A stretch of 64,000 nucleotides of DNA from Oscheius dolichura (lineage: Eukaryota; Nematoda; Chromadorea; Rhabditida; Rhabditidae): the NCBI GenBank assembly GCA_932521035.1, contig OW051495.1:930001-994000 (forward strand). Reading direction: 5' to 3'. Below, piece after piece: positions 1 through 14,300 of the stretch (position 1 is its first letter; each line of letters opens with the position of its first letter). The notes beneath the pieces were generated by a model. The model was given only the letters and a program-made list of their open reading frames with translations, had not been told where the DNA came from and searched no databases. The position numbers and the translations under genes were made by a program.

Positions 1-349
1 TCAACAAAATAGTATGTAGACTACCTGCAACGGAATAGTATTCTCCCTTTCTCTGGTTCACCTTTCTCTCTCTTCTTTTTTCTCTACCAACTGAACTGAA
101 CACCTGTGCCCTTCGCGCTCCTTTCCTTTTCAAACGAAAACTAAACAAAGACCCGGATTATATCCTCCCTGACCCCTGCTTCCGTTTCCCTCTCTCTCTC
201 TCTCTCTCGAGATGAGTCCAATGACCCGTAGACCATTTGGTCCCACGTTGCCTGAAAAGATTCTCACTTATTTGGGTAACTTTTTGACTTTATAACCGGG
301 AAAAGGGAGGGAATTTGTAGTCCAAAATAGTATAAAGTGTAATTTTCAG
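1..349. other. upstream stretch with CT microsatellite
   Basis: No coding region recognised. A pure CT run lies at about 190-209. A short ATG-led segment at 211-230 could be a first exon of the EGF gene that follows (it would join in phase), but nothing else supports it. Confidence 0.4.
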
Positions 350-3300
350 AAGGCTGCCTTCCTTCGTGGTTCCGGCACGAGAAGAAACATCCACCGGCAG
401 CATTAGAAGGTAAGTGAGGCAAAAATGGGCCCAACGTCCAGTAAGATGAATATTAGAGACCACTATTTACTGATTTTCTGAAACATTTCATATTTCCATA
501 GCCTACAATCAAATTTCCCATCTTCCATACAGTATTTCCAGGTTCCTTATGAAATAGCCTTGTTATAGTCCATTTCTAATGGGAAGATCAGCGTTTCGAG
601 ACCATTTTGCAGTCCTACGGTCATTCCCTATATTGCTCGGTATAATTTGATGTTGCGCTCCCTGTACTCTAAATTCCTGAACCATTTTCTAAAGTTACTT
701 TCTAAAGTTTTGAGGGTAGGATTTAGATAATGGGAGAGCGATGACTCTGATCAAATCAAAAAATTTCATTAGGCATGATTTTCAATCAAATATAGACGAA
801 TCTCCATTCAGTAAGAAAAAAACATATTCTAAAGTTTTGAGGTGGAGATTTAGAGAAATTAGGGCGATTTCTAACTAATCCTCCTTCAAAAATCTTTCTA
901 TCAATAAATTTTACAAATGTTGCAGAGAAGTCTAATTTTCCAGGAAAAGTCCCCAATGAAACAGCCGAGGTGTTGTCGAAGAACGGTATCCGGACGGAGC
1001 TCGCCCAAGGAACCAAATACCAGCAGCCGGAGGAGGAGTATGAAGGTTCTTTTTCCCTCTTATTCATTCGAATATTTTGCAATAATTCCAGTAGAATATG
1101 TGGAGGAAGAGGAAGAAGACCAGCCTCATCTGTCGGGGACTTACGGTACCCCGAGTCCCATTGCCCACGATCCCCAGCTGGAAGAATATCGACGAGCTTA
1201 TATGGAGAGGGAATGCGAGGGATGGTGCTACAGCGGTGGCAATTGTTCAGTTCATGTTCATCCAGTGACTTATGCCTATATTGGCAAGGAGTGTCGGTGG
1301 GTCTTTTTTTCAATTTTATGGCGGAGGGGGGTCGAAGCAAAAATTAGAAATAGAACAAGAACCCGTTTAAATAAGACGAACGAAACAGGCAATACCATAA
1401 AATTTCTAATAATCCGGCGCGCTGCCCGTAACCGCGCTTGAAATGACGGCAGAATTGAAGAAATTATGGGATGATTGATTGGCGCGTGCTTACGGCGCCC
1501 TTTTACAGATTCTGCTTTATTCCAGAAGTTTCGGTAGCTTGCTTTCTTTAAATTTCCATTGTTTTTACTCTCCAAGGAATGTGTCAGTCTCTCTTTCCAA
1601 TTACAGGTGGCATTTCCACATCTCTCTCTCTCTCTGCGGTGGGTACTGTATGCCAAGCGATGAATAAGAGTATATCGCGTGGCTGCTACCTGGCCGTGTC
1701 GTTTCTGATTCATCATAGTCACTACTCAAACATAGAGAAACATACACTCTCTCTCCCTTTCTCTCTTCGGGGATGAAAATCAAACAGTAGCCGACTAAAA
1801 GAACTGTAAAACAAAGAGGAAGATCTTGAGTTATGAAAGAGAGATTATGACTACGGGTCGTTATTCTTGGGAGTAATTGCAATCTACCCAATTCAGAACA
1901 GAAATACTTCTGCTGAAACATTATCAGGAAAATAGAGAAAGTTCTTCAGAATTTTTACACTTTTTGGGGGAAGATTCTCGAAAATGGCCAAAAGCTTTGA
2001 ACGCCTGGATAATTAGAAAGAAGATCTATTTAATAGGTTGTTTCACAGAAAGAAATAGCAGAAATCGAATTTAGGCCAAATCACTGGTTTTAGTAGGAAA
2101 AACGAAACGGAAATGGTCAAACTGATGATTCAACGAACAAGAACTGTTCAACCCTATTATATCGCAATCTAGAAACCACAAAAAAGTAGAAAAACGTAAA
2201 GTCTCGGCAGGAGGATCACCTTTTTTCAAAACTGCCACAAAGCTGTGGCCCCTTTATAGCCTTGGCTTGCCGAGACCTTATGGGTGCAGGTAGTCGGACT
2301 ATCGAGAGTGAATTTTTTCTGTTTCGGTTCCAGGATAATAAATTATTGTCAAGCGGTTTGAAGTTACTGCGAGCAGTTCAAATGACTTGAAAAATAAAAA
2401 TTGACCGCTCTTTACCAATATTCGAGTTTCAGATGCCCCTACAATTTCATGGGAGCCCGTTGCGAGGAGCACTATGTCCGTACTCTCTGGGCCCCTATGA
2501 GAGGAGACGCCATCGCCGAAAGGTAAGTCTTTTTGTCTTTTTCTCTTCTCGCTGCATGAGCCTTGTCCTCGCCTTCTTTTTCTCAGCTTTTTCTTTAATT
2601 TATAGAAGCAGAATCATCCCCAAGAGTCAAGAAACCTCGTCCCTGGCCGCTAAAGGACTGGGCCACGCTCGAATCCAACTGAATCTATCCATGTGGGCTG
2701 ATTATTCTCTTTATTCTTTTTTCGGCTTTGATCGTTGTTTATATTGCTTCCGCTTGCTATTAGCCTCTTTTAGGGGAAAAAATGTGAGATAAACGAGTAA
2801 TTTTAGGTCATCAGTTCCGGTACTGTCGCTCTTCCTAATTATGGGCATTTTAGCCGTGGGAATAGCGGTATTCAGCTATAGAAGGTTAGTATTTTTGATG
2901 TTTTTCTGGGGAAATATTAGATAAAGACGATGTCCTAACAAGTACTAAGAATTCAGTCCGTGTAGAAAATTGAAGTTATTCCTGGGATAGTACAGTTCGT
3001 TTGCAATGAGATGGAACTGCGCTTTGGGATCAATTACCATTTTGGGAGCAAAAATCCTTGATTTTCAAGTTTTCCGGAAATTCAGGAGCAAAATCTCTTC
3101 CCTTTCCGTTGGAAAATTACTACAGAATGCTCCAATACCCAGCTGACCTCTTGGAAGAATCGTTCCATTTCCAGTGGAAATTCCACGACTAGAGAAAACT
3201 CTTCGTTTCGGGACCCGTCAGCCATTTTGGTTATTTGTACAGTAACCTACCTAAAAATGCAGAGCACCCGGTCAAAAAGTCTAAAAGAGCCGTAAAATTT

Positions 3301-4500
3301 CCATTGGAAATGGACTATATATAACCCAGAAGAAAATTGAAATTGAGAAGGATTATTCTTCCAAGTAGTAAAATTAGAAACTCTCCAATAAATTTTATGC
3401 TATTTCGGAAGCCTTACAAATACACTGGATGGAGTAAAATCGCCGGTTAAAGCCGCGTGATTCCCTAATGTTTCATATTTACCGTATAAGTTCATAGTAT
3501 ACGGGGGAAAACAATGACACTCCTTCCTTCAAATTATGTATTGTCCTCTTTCCTTTCCTGCTCTTCAAATGTTCTCTCTTTAGGATAACAAAACGACACG
3601 AGACTGCCCGTTTCACCACCTGGCGGTCGTCTCCGTCCCTTTCCACTGACAGTACCACAGCGGATAGTCATCTCCACAGGGCTGGTGGTCAATTCAAAGG
3701 CAGAAGACCGTTCTCAACGAAGATGTGAGTTTTTTGAGCCAGTATTCTTGTATAACAGTCGAAATTCTAGGCCGCCTAGATCGGAGACCTTCCGCGGTAC
3801 TGCTCCACTTCTCCTGGAAGGAGGGCACTTCGTCCTGCCGAAGACATCAATTGGGCATCAGTCAGGCAGTGGATCAAAGGTAAAAATTGAAGAAATCCTG
3901 ATTTATAAGGGGGTTTTCGAGAGATTTTTGAGATTTACACGATACACCAAAGGGAAGTAACATTTTCACCAGTAGCAGAATAAAGAAAGTTCATGAATAA
4001 GTAAACAGGAGAAAGGGAAACATTTGTATGGCTAGCGATACCTTCAAAATTACAAAATTCAATGGTCGCTTACTATTGATTTCGAATATTGAAGCTCTTT
4101 TTTTGACCTATTTCCATAACATTTCGAAGGAAATGTCAGTTGGAATATCCGTTGGCAATGGGCTATAGCTCGTTCGAGGCAGTCGCACTAGCTCACAAGA
4201 TTGTCAGATCGAGAACTAATAAACATAATATATAATATGATTTTTGAGGTATTACCATAACATTCCGGGAGAAAAATTAGGGGACTCCTTTCCGTTTCTA
4301 CCGGGGTTTTCCTTCAAAATTCTACTAACAAGGGCATTCTTTCCAAATAATCAAATAAGAAGCCAGAACTTTATTATATTGGAAACTAGAAACGAAATTA
4401 ATATTTCCCCAAATTTCAGCACCAGCCAGCTTCCAGTTGTCCACGAGAGCCGCCTCCAGTCCTGCTACCCAGGAAGAATACTCTTCCCTCCACTGGATAG
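350..4500 (+). CDS. single-EGF-domain type I membrane protein (5' end uncertain)
   Basis: Nine exons join in frame: 350-409, 944-1045, 1092-1296, 2433-2522, 2606-2692, 2807-2884, 3584-3724, 3771-3879, 4420-4500. In order the product has an acidic segment (EEEEED), one six-cysteine EGF-like domain split by an intron after Cys4-Arg (CEGWCYSGGNC then CRCPYNFMGARCEE), a Ser-rich linker, one membrane helix (VPVLSLFLIMGILAVGIAVF) with a YRR stop-transfer, and a basic Ser/Thr/Pro-rich tail. The C5-x8-C6 loop fits ErbB-ligand-type EGF domains, but the first loop (C-x3-C) is unusually short. The protein on the minus strand at 24070-25206 has the same exon plan and is its homologue. The start codon was not found; the first exons may lie left of the window. 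A LIN-3/Spitz-type ligand is possible but unproven. Confidence 0.75.
2195..2287. repeat. family A hairpin element, copy 1
   Basis: Imperfect inverted repeat beginning CGTAAAGTCTCGGCAG and ending with its complement TTGCCGAGACCTTATGGGTGC. It lies in the 1297-2432 intron of the EGF gene. See the family A finding for the full list. Confidence 0.8.
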
Positions 4501-5375
4501 CTCCATTCTGTCCCCTCTTTTTATTTCTCTTCCCAAAGTGTCTTCCCCAACAGGTGCAACTACTTCCCTCCCTCTTTTGCTCACTTATCTTCCCCAGCCA
4601 TGGCCTTTTTTTTTCTATTGTTGAGATTGAGATTTCTCTCTGTGATTCGATTCACTTTTTATCTGTTTGTACGGGCAGTTCTGTCATTTTCGTTGACTAG
4701 AGAATTTTTGAAATCTTATGTAATAAATATTAATGAAGACGGAGGGATTTGTTGCAATTGTCGGAATAGGTGGATCTCAGAAATCAAAGAGGGATTGTCC
4801 AGCTCAATAGCAGGGTAGGGTTACTTTCAGGACATCAATCTGGCGCTTTCTTTGAATTGACAAGAAATTTTATAATGAAAAATTAGCAGTATTTGGTCAG
4901 TTATAATAGCTTTTTGATCATTTTCAAAGAATTTAGTTTTCTATTTTGGATAAATGTTCATCAAGAAGGAAGATGGTTTCAACGGAAACAGTGAAAGAAC
5001 CAATTAGAGCAATATAAATGGTGGCCATGAAATATTGACTTGGTCTTGAAGCTTCTTTCTCATTTCTATACCCATATACCCATGTTTTTCTCAATTTCAT
5101 AGTTTCCTTATATTGCCAGATGTTGCAGTCAACGAGTTTTGCTGAAAAATTTTATTATTCAACCCATTGTCCATGCCAGCAGGTTCCTGCCACGATTCTG
5201 GCCAATAGCGCGCGGCAAGCGGCGGCGAACCGCGCCCCAACCGGTTGACACGAAGCATTCTCGTGGAATTGATCTTGGCCAACTGTTTACACTTTCCTTC
5301 AACGGGATCACGTCTTCTCCCGCTTGATTTTCGACTTCTTCAGCCGATTGTGGATGTCCAAACACCGGAAAGACG
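4501..5375. other. intergenic, no gene recognised
   Basis: Separates the EGF gene from golg-2, both on +. It starts with the probable 3' UTR of the EGF gene. The stretch 5120-5375 is GC-richer and probably holds the golg-2 5' UTR; open frames there show no family resemblance. Confidence 0.5.
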
Positions 5376-8300
5376 ATGAATGACCCCCAGAGAGCTGAAA
5401 AATTGGCTCTGGCCAAGAAAAAGGTGGGTAAAATTGACTAATTTTATGGCTTTTTTGTTATGTATTTCAGTTGAAAGAATTCGAAAATAAGAGAAGAAAT
5501 GGAGCGTCACCGGGGCCGACTGGCAGCCAGGCCGATGGCAGATGCTCCTCGCTAAGCAATGGATCCGTCCATTCTATGGGTCAGTCATGTTTTTCAGTTT
5601 ATTTTTCCCATGTTTTAGCTATAAATTATAAGAAAATGAGATTTTAATTATTTACACGTTGAATAGGAAGCGAAACTACCTTAGCCCCGCTCTAGAGACT
5701 TCCAAAAACGTACTATAAATCCTCAAAATCCAAACGTTGTTCCCCTAGGCTGGATGATCTTTCGCTGCCCCCGTAAAATCTCGGCAGGAAATCTTTTTTC
5801 TATTTGAGGCAGTAGCTCATCTATTTCCGCGTTACTGCCGGTATTTTACGGGTGCAGGCGCCAATCACGGGCATAGGGCTGTTCCTTCCTCTTTTCCTAA
5901 TGTTTCAGCGGCATTTTAAGTCTTTTCAAGTAGGGTTCTTGGGAATAAGAAGCTCATTCTCCGAAGTTTCATAGTTTCACGGCTAGCTATCGAAATCGGC
6001 AGAATCAGAGTTTTCCGAGTTAATTTTGAGCAGAAGATTACAATTTATTGCCTTTTATAATGTTTTAGGGCCATTTTAAGAACTATCCGTCGGTATTCTT
6101 GTGGTTGAACAACGTATATTTCGCCTATAACTTGTACCAATTGGAAAACTATTTTGAAAGCGTGAAAGGGCAATAGTTATTTCGTGGTGGTTCCTCCAAA
6201 TTTTTCAAAGTTATCACCAAACATAACCAGCCGTTGATCAACTTCAATTGAAGACCCTTTCCTATAAATGACCTCCAAAACACAAATAATTATTTTAGGA
6301 GCAAGGAATTCAGTGGTTTGGAAAGTGTCCAAATGGCCCAGTAGGTTTAGCTCGAGGCAGTTGGATTTTGGATCATACACTTTGTTACATCCTTGCTTGC
6401 CTTTTTATTACCATTTCCGGGGCTTATTTTTTTATATCTACAATTTGTAACAGTCCAAAATATCATTATTTTCCAGATCGTATTGATGTCCACCACCTGG
6501 AGAGGGAGCCATTCATGGTGGTTAATTCGAACGGCGGCGATGTGAGTCAATCCCTTTTCTTCTTTTTTATGTGTATCTCGGTCTTTATTTAGAATCTCCA
6601 AATCGATAGACAAACAAACGGGTCGACTGTCTCCTCGTCATCTATCAATTCGTCCGTCGTTTTGACCAACGGCACCCAAGACGACCATTCTACAGTAAGT
6701 TCTACTCTTTTCCTTCCATTTTTCGTTTCTACACGCTATTTACAAGCCGTAATTTGTAAATTCCTGCAGAAAAAAGACCGTTTATTAGCCGTCTATAGGA
6801 TCAATTTTACTTTATAGCCAATTTGAAACAATCAATATTTACCTTTTTTCCGCACATTTTCGCCGAACTTTCCCCTTTTCTTTCCTACTGCGCGCCTTTT
6901 ACAGCCTGTAATTTGCTAGTTTTCGCACAAAAGCATAAATTTCACAGAAAATAATGATAACATTATGTAAAAGGCTACCAAGAACCTAGACGGATAGCTC
7001 CATTTTAATTTATAGCCAATTTGAAACAATCCAGGCCGTGGAATCCTGCTTCTTTCGCCGATTAGCCTTTCAATTCGACATTTTCCTCCTATGTTTCCCG
7101 CTGCACGCTGTTTACAACCTGTAATATGCTAAATTCTTCCAGATTTCGCACACCTTCACCTCAGCCATTGAAGCTCGCCTGATCCAGGAGCGAGACGCCG
7201 CCCATCAAGCCTGTGAACAGCTGAAAAATCAATTGGGAGAATTAGTAAGCCGTGTTTTTCTTTCTTTTCCAATTTTACTGGTTTCTAGCATAACCATTAC
7301 GCCCATCTCCATGCAGCATATTCTCAATTGTCGGCTAACGGAGTCCATTCTGATATGGAGAAACAGATCATCCAGTTACAGTCGGTAAGGGAAACGTTTG
7401 TTTTTTTTTTCAAAAACTAAAACTCAAAAAAAAGAAGCACCACGACTAATAGAAAACAATCAACAATCGTATTCGTAGGAAAAGCGATACATTTTGAGAA
7501 AAGAACACTTTTGGAAAGAGGATGTATCCTTTTTTGGCTGTCTAGCTGTCTAATTGTGGCGTATAATGAAAAAGAACCTCGGACTGTCCTGGATAAAGTA
7601 ATCACTCAGCTCCAGTCATCAAGGTAGCTTTTCTTGTTTTCGTTTATTTGAAAGAACCAATAGTTGAACAAACAGCACCCTCTGAAGACTATCCTAATCA
7701 TAGCGTATTCGAAACATTTTGATAAAAATCAGTTTGCCCACCTTGAACAGAGTGTGTCCTTCGGTTGGCTGTCTAACTGTGGCGTATAGTAGCAGGCAAT
7801 CAGCTAAACACCGTTTTCTTACCGTAGTCCCTTTTGTGTCATAATTTGAACCATTTCTACAAGAGAATTATGCCTCCAAGTCGAAACAATGCCACCTTTT
7901 CAATGGGTTCCCTTTCATAAGAGCGGTGATACATTTCGAAAAACAAATCAATTACTCCCAAGGAAAAGAAAGTTCATCCATATTTTTGCTGTCTAACTGT
8001 TTAACTGTAGCGTACCGAAAGAAAAAAAGCGGCTAGACTTTGCGTTTGCTCTGTCGTAATCTCTTTTGTACCTCAATTTGAATCATTTTTGCTATAGAAT
8101 TTCCACAGTTTCAGTCAATTTGATTGAGCAATCACCCATTGACGGAGTACAGTTCCTTCAAGGAGATTTCCAGCATAGGAAGGGCGATACATTTTGAGAA
8201 AAGAAAATGAAGTGCTCTCGAGAGAATGAATTATTCCAAAGGAAAAAAACGTCGCGTTTTCTAGGATTTACGAAACTCCTAAAAAAATTTCCCGATTTGT

Positions 8301-11300
8301 AGGCAGTTTCCGTAATGGTAGAAGAGAAAACAATCCTCCAAGCTGAGCTGCGATCGGCTAAAGAACAATATGAACTAATTGCTGCCGCCCAAACCAAGGT
8401 ATTTCTCTATTTTTGTTTCTTTTTTTCTATTCTTCTCTTTTTTCAGAGCCAAAACGAGAAAGTTAGCTTCCAAATGGAACAGGAGTTGAGGAATTTGAAG
8501 AGCAAGTTGGAACAGAGCAACGCGTTGTTGAAGGCCCAGACGGGGGAGATGGAGAACCTGAGACGAACTTACGCAGAGACACAGGCCAAGAATTTGTCAG
8601 TACAGAATGAGAAGAGCGAAGCCCAGGTGAGAATAGAAACAGCAAAATACGATATCGCCCAAGGACAGTTGAAATTGATTTTTTGAAGCTTCAAAGCTCA
8701 TATATAGCCTAAACGAAACCAACTGAATTTTGATTTTGGAGTTACAGTTTTTCTGTTGAAATGAAGAATTCCATGAGTAGAAATAACACCAGAACAGGAA
8801 AGACGAAGCGTAGAGTGTGCGACAGATAGCAAAAATACAATACACCAAGACGAAACGGAGAAGAAATTCATTCTAACGCATCCTCGGTAGCCTAAACTGC
8901 AAAATTAGCTTTTCGAGATTCACTGTTCTCATATAAGTTGAATAAAACAAGAAAATTTCGATGGATAGAACGGGTTCGTGGCAAATTTTATATAAGGCAA
9001 AAAATGATAACTTGGCGAAACGGTAGAGAGACTGCTCTCTAGTTTACTTCCACTTTCTACGGCGAACTAAACAGAAGAAATAAATTGAAGAGAAATTCTT
9101 CTATGAAAACTAATATGCCAGCGTTGAAACTCTTCCAAAACCACATTTTCCCATAATTCCATTGAATTCCAGTTACGAGTCCGAGCCTTGGTCAAGGATA
9201 AGGAGTCCCTAAACGAGGAGCTCTCCGCCGTGAAAAAGGACCTCCAGATGAAGAACCTTCACATAAAGCAGCTCTCGGCCCACCAGCTCCAAACTCCCCT
9301 GGATACGGTAGCCACCGACCAGATTCAGAGCCTCACAGGTCTATTTCTCTTCTAGTTTTTTTAAAACTATTTTCTATTTTAGATCGATTGGAAACGATGA
9401 CAAACGAGTTGATAGCCCTCCGGACGGAGAAGGACTCCTTCTTGAGGGAGACAGAAACGACGAGAAGGCAATTTGAACAGTATAGCGCGGAATTGGCAGA
9501 GAAGAATAACAATCTGAGGCAGGAGGTTAGAAACACGGAGAAGGAGAAGAATAATAGGGGGGTTTTAGCTAGAAGCGGCGGAAGATCAACGACAATTCTT
9601 TGAAAATAGGGCACAGGAACTGGAAATGCAGATACTTCACTTTCAAAAGGTAGGGTTTGAATAATTTACACACCTGGTCGGACGTAATATTTGCAATATC
9701 CTACTAACTGATAAAAGAAGGCGACAGAACATTTCAAATTTTAGTCAAGCCAAAATGTTCGGACCGCTCATGTTCCACTCATTTCATAAAAACTTGGCTT
9801 GATCAATATGCTGTTTTTACTATTGTCTTTTTACCAAATGATATGGAGTTAGACGCTCGCTTTTGTTCCCAGTAATGGCTACCATCTATTTTCTAATTAT
9901 CCATGTTGCGAACGGCTCTTATTATCGGAATGGGCCGGCAAAGCTGATTCATTCGAAACCACGAAGTGTTTCGTCAAAATGTTCTGTATCACGAAAGAAA
10001 TATAATAGCGGTCAATAAGATCTGATCAATGTCAATTATACACGGGCAGAAGCCCGAATTGGGCGTAGACGGGGGTGTCAGCTGTTTGTATCCGTATCTC
10101 GGTCATTTCTTTGTCGATTTCAAAAATTCAAAGACCAAATTGGAGAGCACGTCAAGACGATTCTGATGAATCCCGGCACATCTCAACTGCCCCAATAGAA
10201 AAATCTGTAGCCTCACAAACATTGACTGACTCGTGAAAGTGCATAATTTGAGTGTCCTATGTTTTAAAACATCCTTATTACTGCTACTGATTGTAATCTG
10301 GACTAATAAGCGAGCACTCGAGTATTTCTAGAAAATATTCTGCTTCACAAAATAGCCAAAAGTGCCAGTATTCTATATTTTTCAGTTCCGCTTAATGGTG
10401 TTAGATAAAATCCAACTAAATCTGCCTATTTTCAGCCGGATGCCCCCCTTACCCCAGTAAATTCTGCCCCCTCCACCGTCTCCGATCACTCCCATGAGCT
10501 CCAGGAACAGCTGAAGAAGATCCATAAACTAGAAGAGAAGATAACCGAGCTGAATACCCGATACTCCCAAGAAAAGAGGGAATTCAACGAGGAACATGAA
10601 AAACAAGTATTAGTTACCAATATTCAGTTATTTTATATCATTTTAGGCAGCGAGTCTAGCACAAAAAGAAGAGGAATTGATGAATTTGTCAATGAAATAT
10701 AGACAATTGGAGGAGAGGTGGAAAGAGAGCAAAGGCAACGAGTCGGTAAGTTTTTTACTGTTTCGGGGCTCTTTTATTATAAAAATAAAGGGAGGATTTC
10801 TTACTCGTCCCTAGGGATTACCCATATTGTTCCAATTTCAGGAGCTGTTATCCCTCTCTGAACAGTTGCAAAGCGAAAAAGCTACCGTATCCCGAGCTGT
10901 AGCCCAAAATAAGGAACTCAAGGAGCAGTTGTTCGAGACGGAAGATAGATTAGTCGCCCTGACTAATGAAAAGATGCAATGTGAACTGGACAAACAGGCG
11001 GCGGAGCATCAAGTACGAGTACTGACGGAACAGCTCAACCAGAACGGCAACGGAGAACAGATGATGATGGAGAACGCTCCGGATTCAACTGTCCACGACC
11101 ATTTGGGTAGGTCTTATCGGGAAAAGGGAAGAAATTTGAAAAAATATAGCCGAAAAATGGGATTTTTAACGTTTTGGTCGTTTCTCAAAAAGGAAACTGG
11201 ATAATGAACTTATTCGGGTGTTCTCCGGAGTTGGTCAACTTTATAAAAAAGGAACACAAAATGAGCCACAGTTAGACAGCCAAAAAAAAAACTAACAACA

Positions 11301-14300
11301 GAGCCAAAAATGGGGGCTCTTTTGACTTCTGATCTATGTTTTGTCTAGAATTTGGAACTCTATAAAGGGGGGCTTATAGTCTAAGCGGTTCATGGTTCAA
11401 ATAATTCGTAAGACAGCTTTTTCCAGTACTATGGCTTTATATTTTTTGTAAAATAGGTAAAATGCCCCCCGAAATAGGAAAAAAACGTTTCATGCATGAA
11501 TTATAAAAAAAGTAGTGTAAAAACTCGGTTAGATCGTATGTAACGAAACTTCACTTTTTCAGAAACAAGTGCATTCGAAGCGATGGCGATGAAGAATGAA
11601 CGGGAACAGGAACTGGAACAGAAACTACAACAAGCCCTTCAGGAGTTGACGGATCTCCGCCAAGAATTACGCCAGTCACACAGTAGAAACGAGCAGATGA
11701 ATCAGATAATGATGAATAATGCTGAGGATGAGAACCAGAATAGTATCCACGTGGAGTTGGGACAGGCTATGGAGAGGATAAATCAACTGGCGGGAGAGAA
11801 TGAACAAATGAAGGAGGTTGGAGGTTTTATAGACTTTATAATACAATTTTTAGGGATTGAATATTATTGAACAAAGGGAAATTGACCTGGTACATCGACT
11901 GGCAGCGGCGGAGCGGCAGTTGGAAGAGAAAGAACGGGAGAAGAAGGAGAGAGAGGAAGAGAGGAGAGCCGAGAAGGCTTCTGCCCATGGAGAAGAGAAA
12001 GAAAACAATGCGTCGAAGCAGGAAAAAGAGGAAAAGAGCCAGGCAATTATAAAAGAACCCCTGCCACAACCATCCAGGTAAGAAAAGGGAGGAAATAAGC
12101 TACAGTAACCCGTAACTAATCTTCCGGGCCGGGAAATAGGTGGCAGGAGGAAAACTGAGCTGATAATCAGACCAAGTGTCATAGTATCATGGATCTAGTG
12201 AAAGAAAAGTTATACAGCTCGTGAAAACTAAAAAATGCCATGATTCGTGGCCTCGGTCCTGAACCGCCCAATCCCTTGCACCCGTAAAGACTCGGCAAGA
12301 AGAGCATCTTTATTCAAAAGTTTTGAATCAAAACTGTTACAAAGCTGTGAGACCTTTATAGCTTTGTCCGTGCCGAGATTTTACGGGTGCAGGGGAGCGG
12401 ACTATTGGGGGTCCAGGCCTGATTGGTCCAAGGAAAACTAGAATGTTTCACGGCGAGTTGATATTTTTGAAATAATAATAGAGAACAATGGTTACGGTAC
12501 TGGTACTGGTGATGGATAAAAATTTCGCTCGTTTCTCTTCAAAGAGGAGGTAATCTAAAGACATTTGGCTACACGGGGAGTGATTATTAGAGTCCAAGAG
12601 GGTTCAGAAGAGGGCAGTTCTTCATTTTCCCAGGTTTATTGAACAGGATCGGGTAAAGACCCAGTTCGCCGCAATTTTTGAAACTTTTACTGCTTTGGCT
12701 AGTTTAGAAATATCCCTCTTTTGGCTGATTCTGCCCTTCTTGGCTTGAAAAAAGGGTGAATCAATCAACATACTTCTATTCTTACCATTTTGTACTACTT
12801 GCTAATGTTTTTTTGTGTCTCTTGGGAATTGAATCAACCCCGAAAATCTGGAAAAATCGGTATCTTCTGTTTAAAATTTTGAATGTTTTGTTCGTCCCTA
12901 AAAAGCAAATTTGGATCGCCCAAAGCGTTTCTTTACAAATATGGCAATGTTACAAGCTGTCAGAAGTTCAGGACTAGTTGGTTACAGTAACCCTAATCGC
13001 CACTAAGATATTCAATTTTCATTGAATTAGCCTCGTTTTAGAGCAGAAAACGGTGAGGATCATGACGACGACCAGATAATGGAGTGGTTCTCACAGGCTC
13101 ATGTCCATAAGCCCGATTCCAGGTTCCGTCAAATGTCTAATTTTCTGGGTTTTTCCTTGGGTTTTCCGTTTTTTTACCCTGTTTTCCCTCCAAAAATTAT
13201 GAGTCCTTTTCAGTCGTCTTGTGCCGGGCGTCTCTCCCGAAGAAGTGGAACGCTGGGCTCGAACTGAACTGGAGAAGAAGTTCACTGATTCAATGAGGAG
13301 GAATGCTGAACTGCTGGATGTTGTTGATAAACTCGAGCATATCAATGTCCAACTACAGGTAGATAACATTATTTTAAAGCCGCCAAAATTGGGCAGATGG
13401 CGCAATGTGATTTTTTCGTTCAAAATAAAACTTAAAGGGACTGTCACGGATCTTTGGTTTAGTGAAAGACTTAGCCTTTTTTCTGTAAAGCCCTTGGGAT
13501 TCCCCGTTTTTGAAATTGGAGCTCTCTGTGGTCTAGTGGAGAAACCGTCGATAGTACGCCTTTACAAGCGATTTTTTCTCTACAAACTGATAGCAAAAAC
13601 GTTCACCAACCGCCGCAAAGTACGGATATGGCTTTTGAAAATGGGAACTCCCGCCAAGGGCTTTACAGAAAAAGGACGCTAAGTCTTTCACTAATCCAAA
13701 GGTCCCTGACAGTCTCTTTAAAAGGGTAAAAACGAGAATTGGTGTAATTAGGGAAATTATCCGAAATTATCCGTTATCCGGTCCGGATAATCCGATTATC
13801 CGAGATTATCCGTTATCCGGTTATCCGCGGATAATTTTATTTTTTATCCGATCCGGAATTTTTATCCGGAATTATCCGTTATCCGTACTGAAATCTCATT
13901 ATCCGCCCATCCCTGGTTCGACTCCCACTGTGGGCGAAGCATTTTTGCTTTTTTGTACAAGCTGTTTTCTTTTGAAAAATACGAATTTCTAGATGGAAAA
14001 TGAAACAATCGGCGACCATGTGATACTCTACCACCAGCAGAGGCGAATAATTAGAGACCGTCTCCGGGTGAAGGACCATCAGCTGCTGACAATGGAATCG
14101 GAGAAGCAGAGGGTTCTGGAACGATGTAAAGAACTCCAACAGGCTTTGAAAGAGGTCCTGAGCTCGAAGGATCTGCCCACTCCTGCTCCATCTAGTCGGC
14201 GAACTGCTCGGACGTATAGTCACAGTACTGTGGACGAGATGAGCGGCGACGAGGACGTGGTTGTGGCTTCGGAAGAGGTGAATTCCGTTTTATCCCAGAG

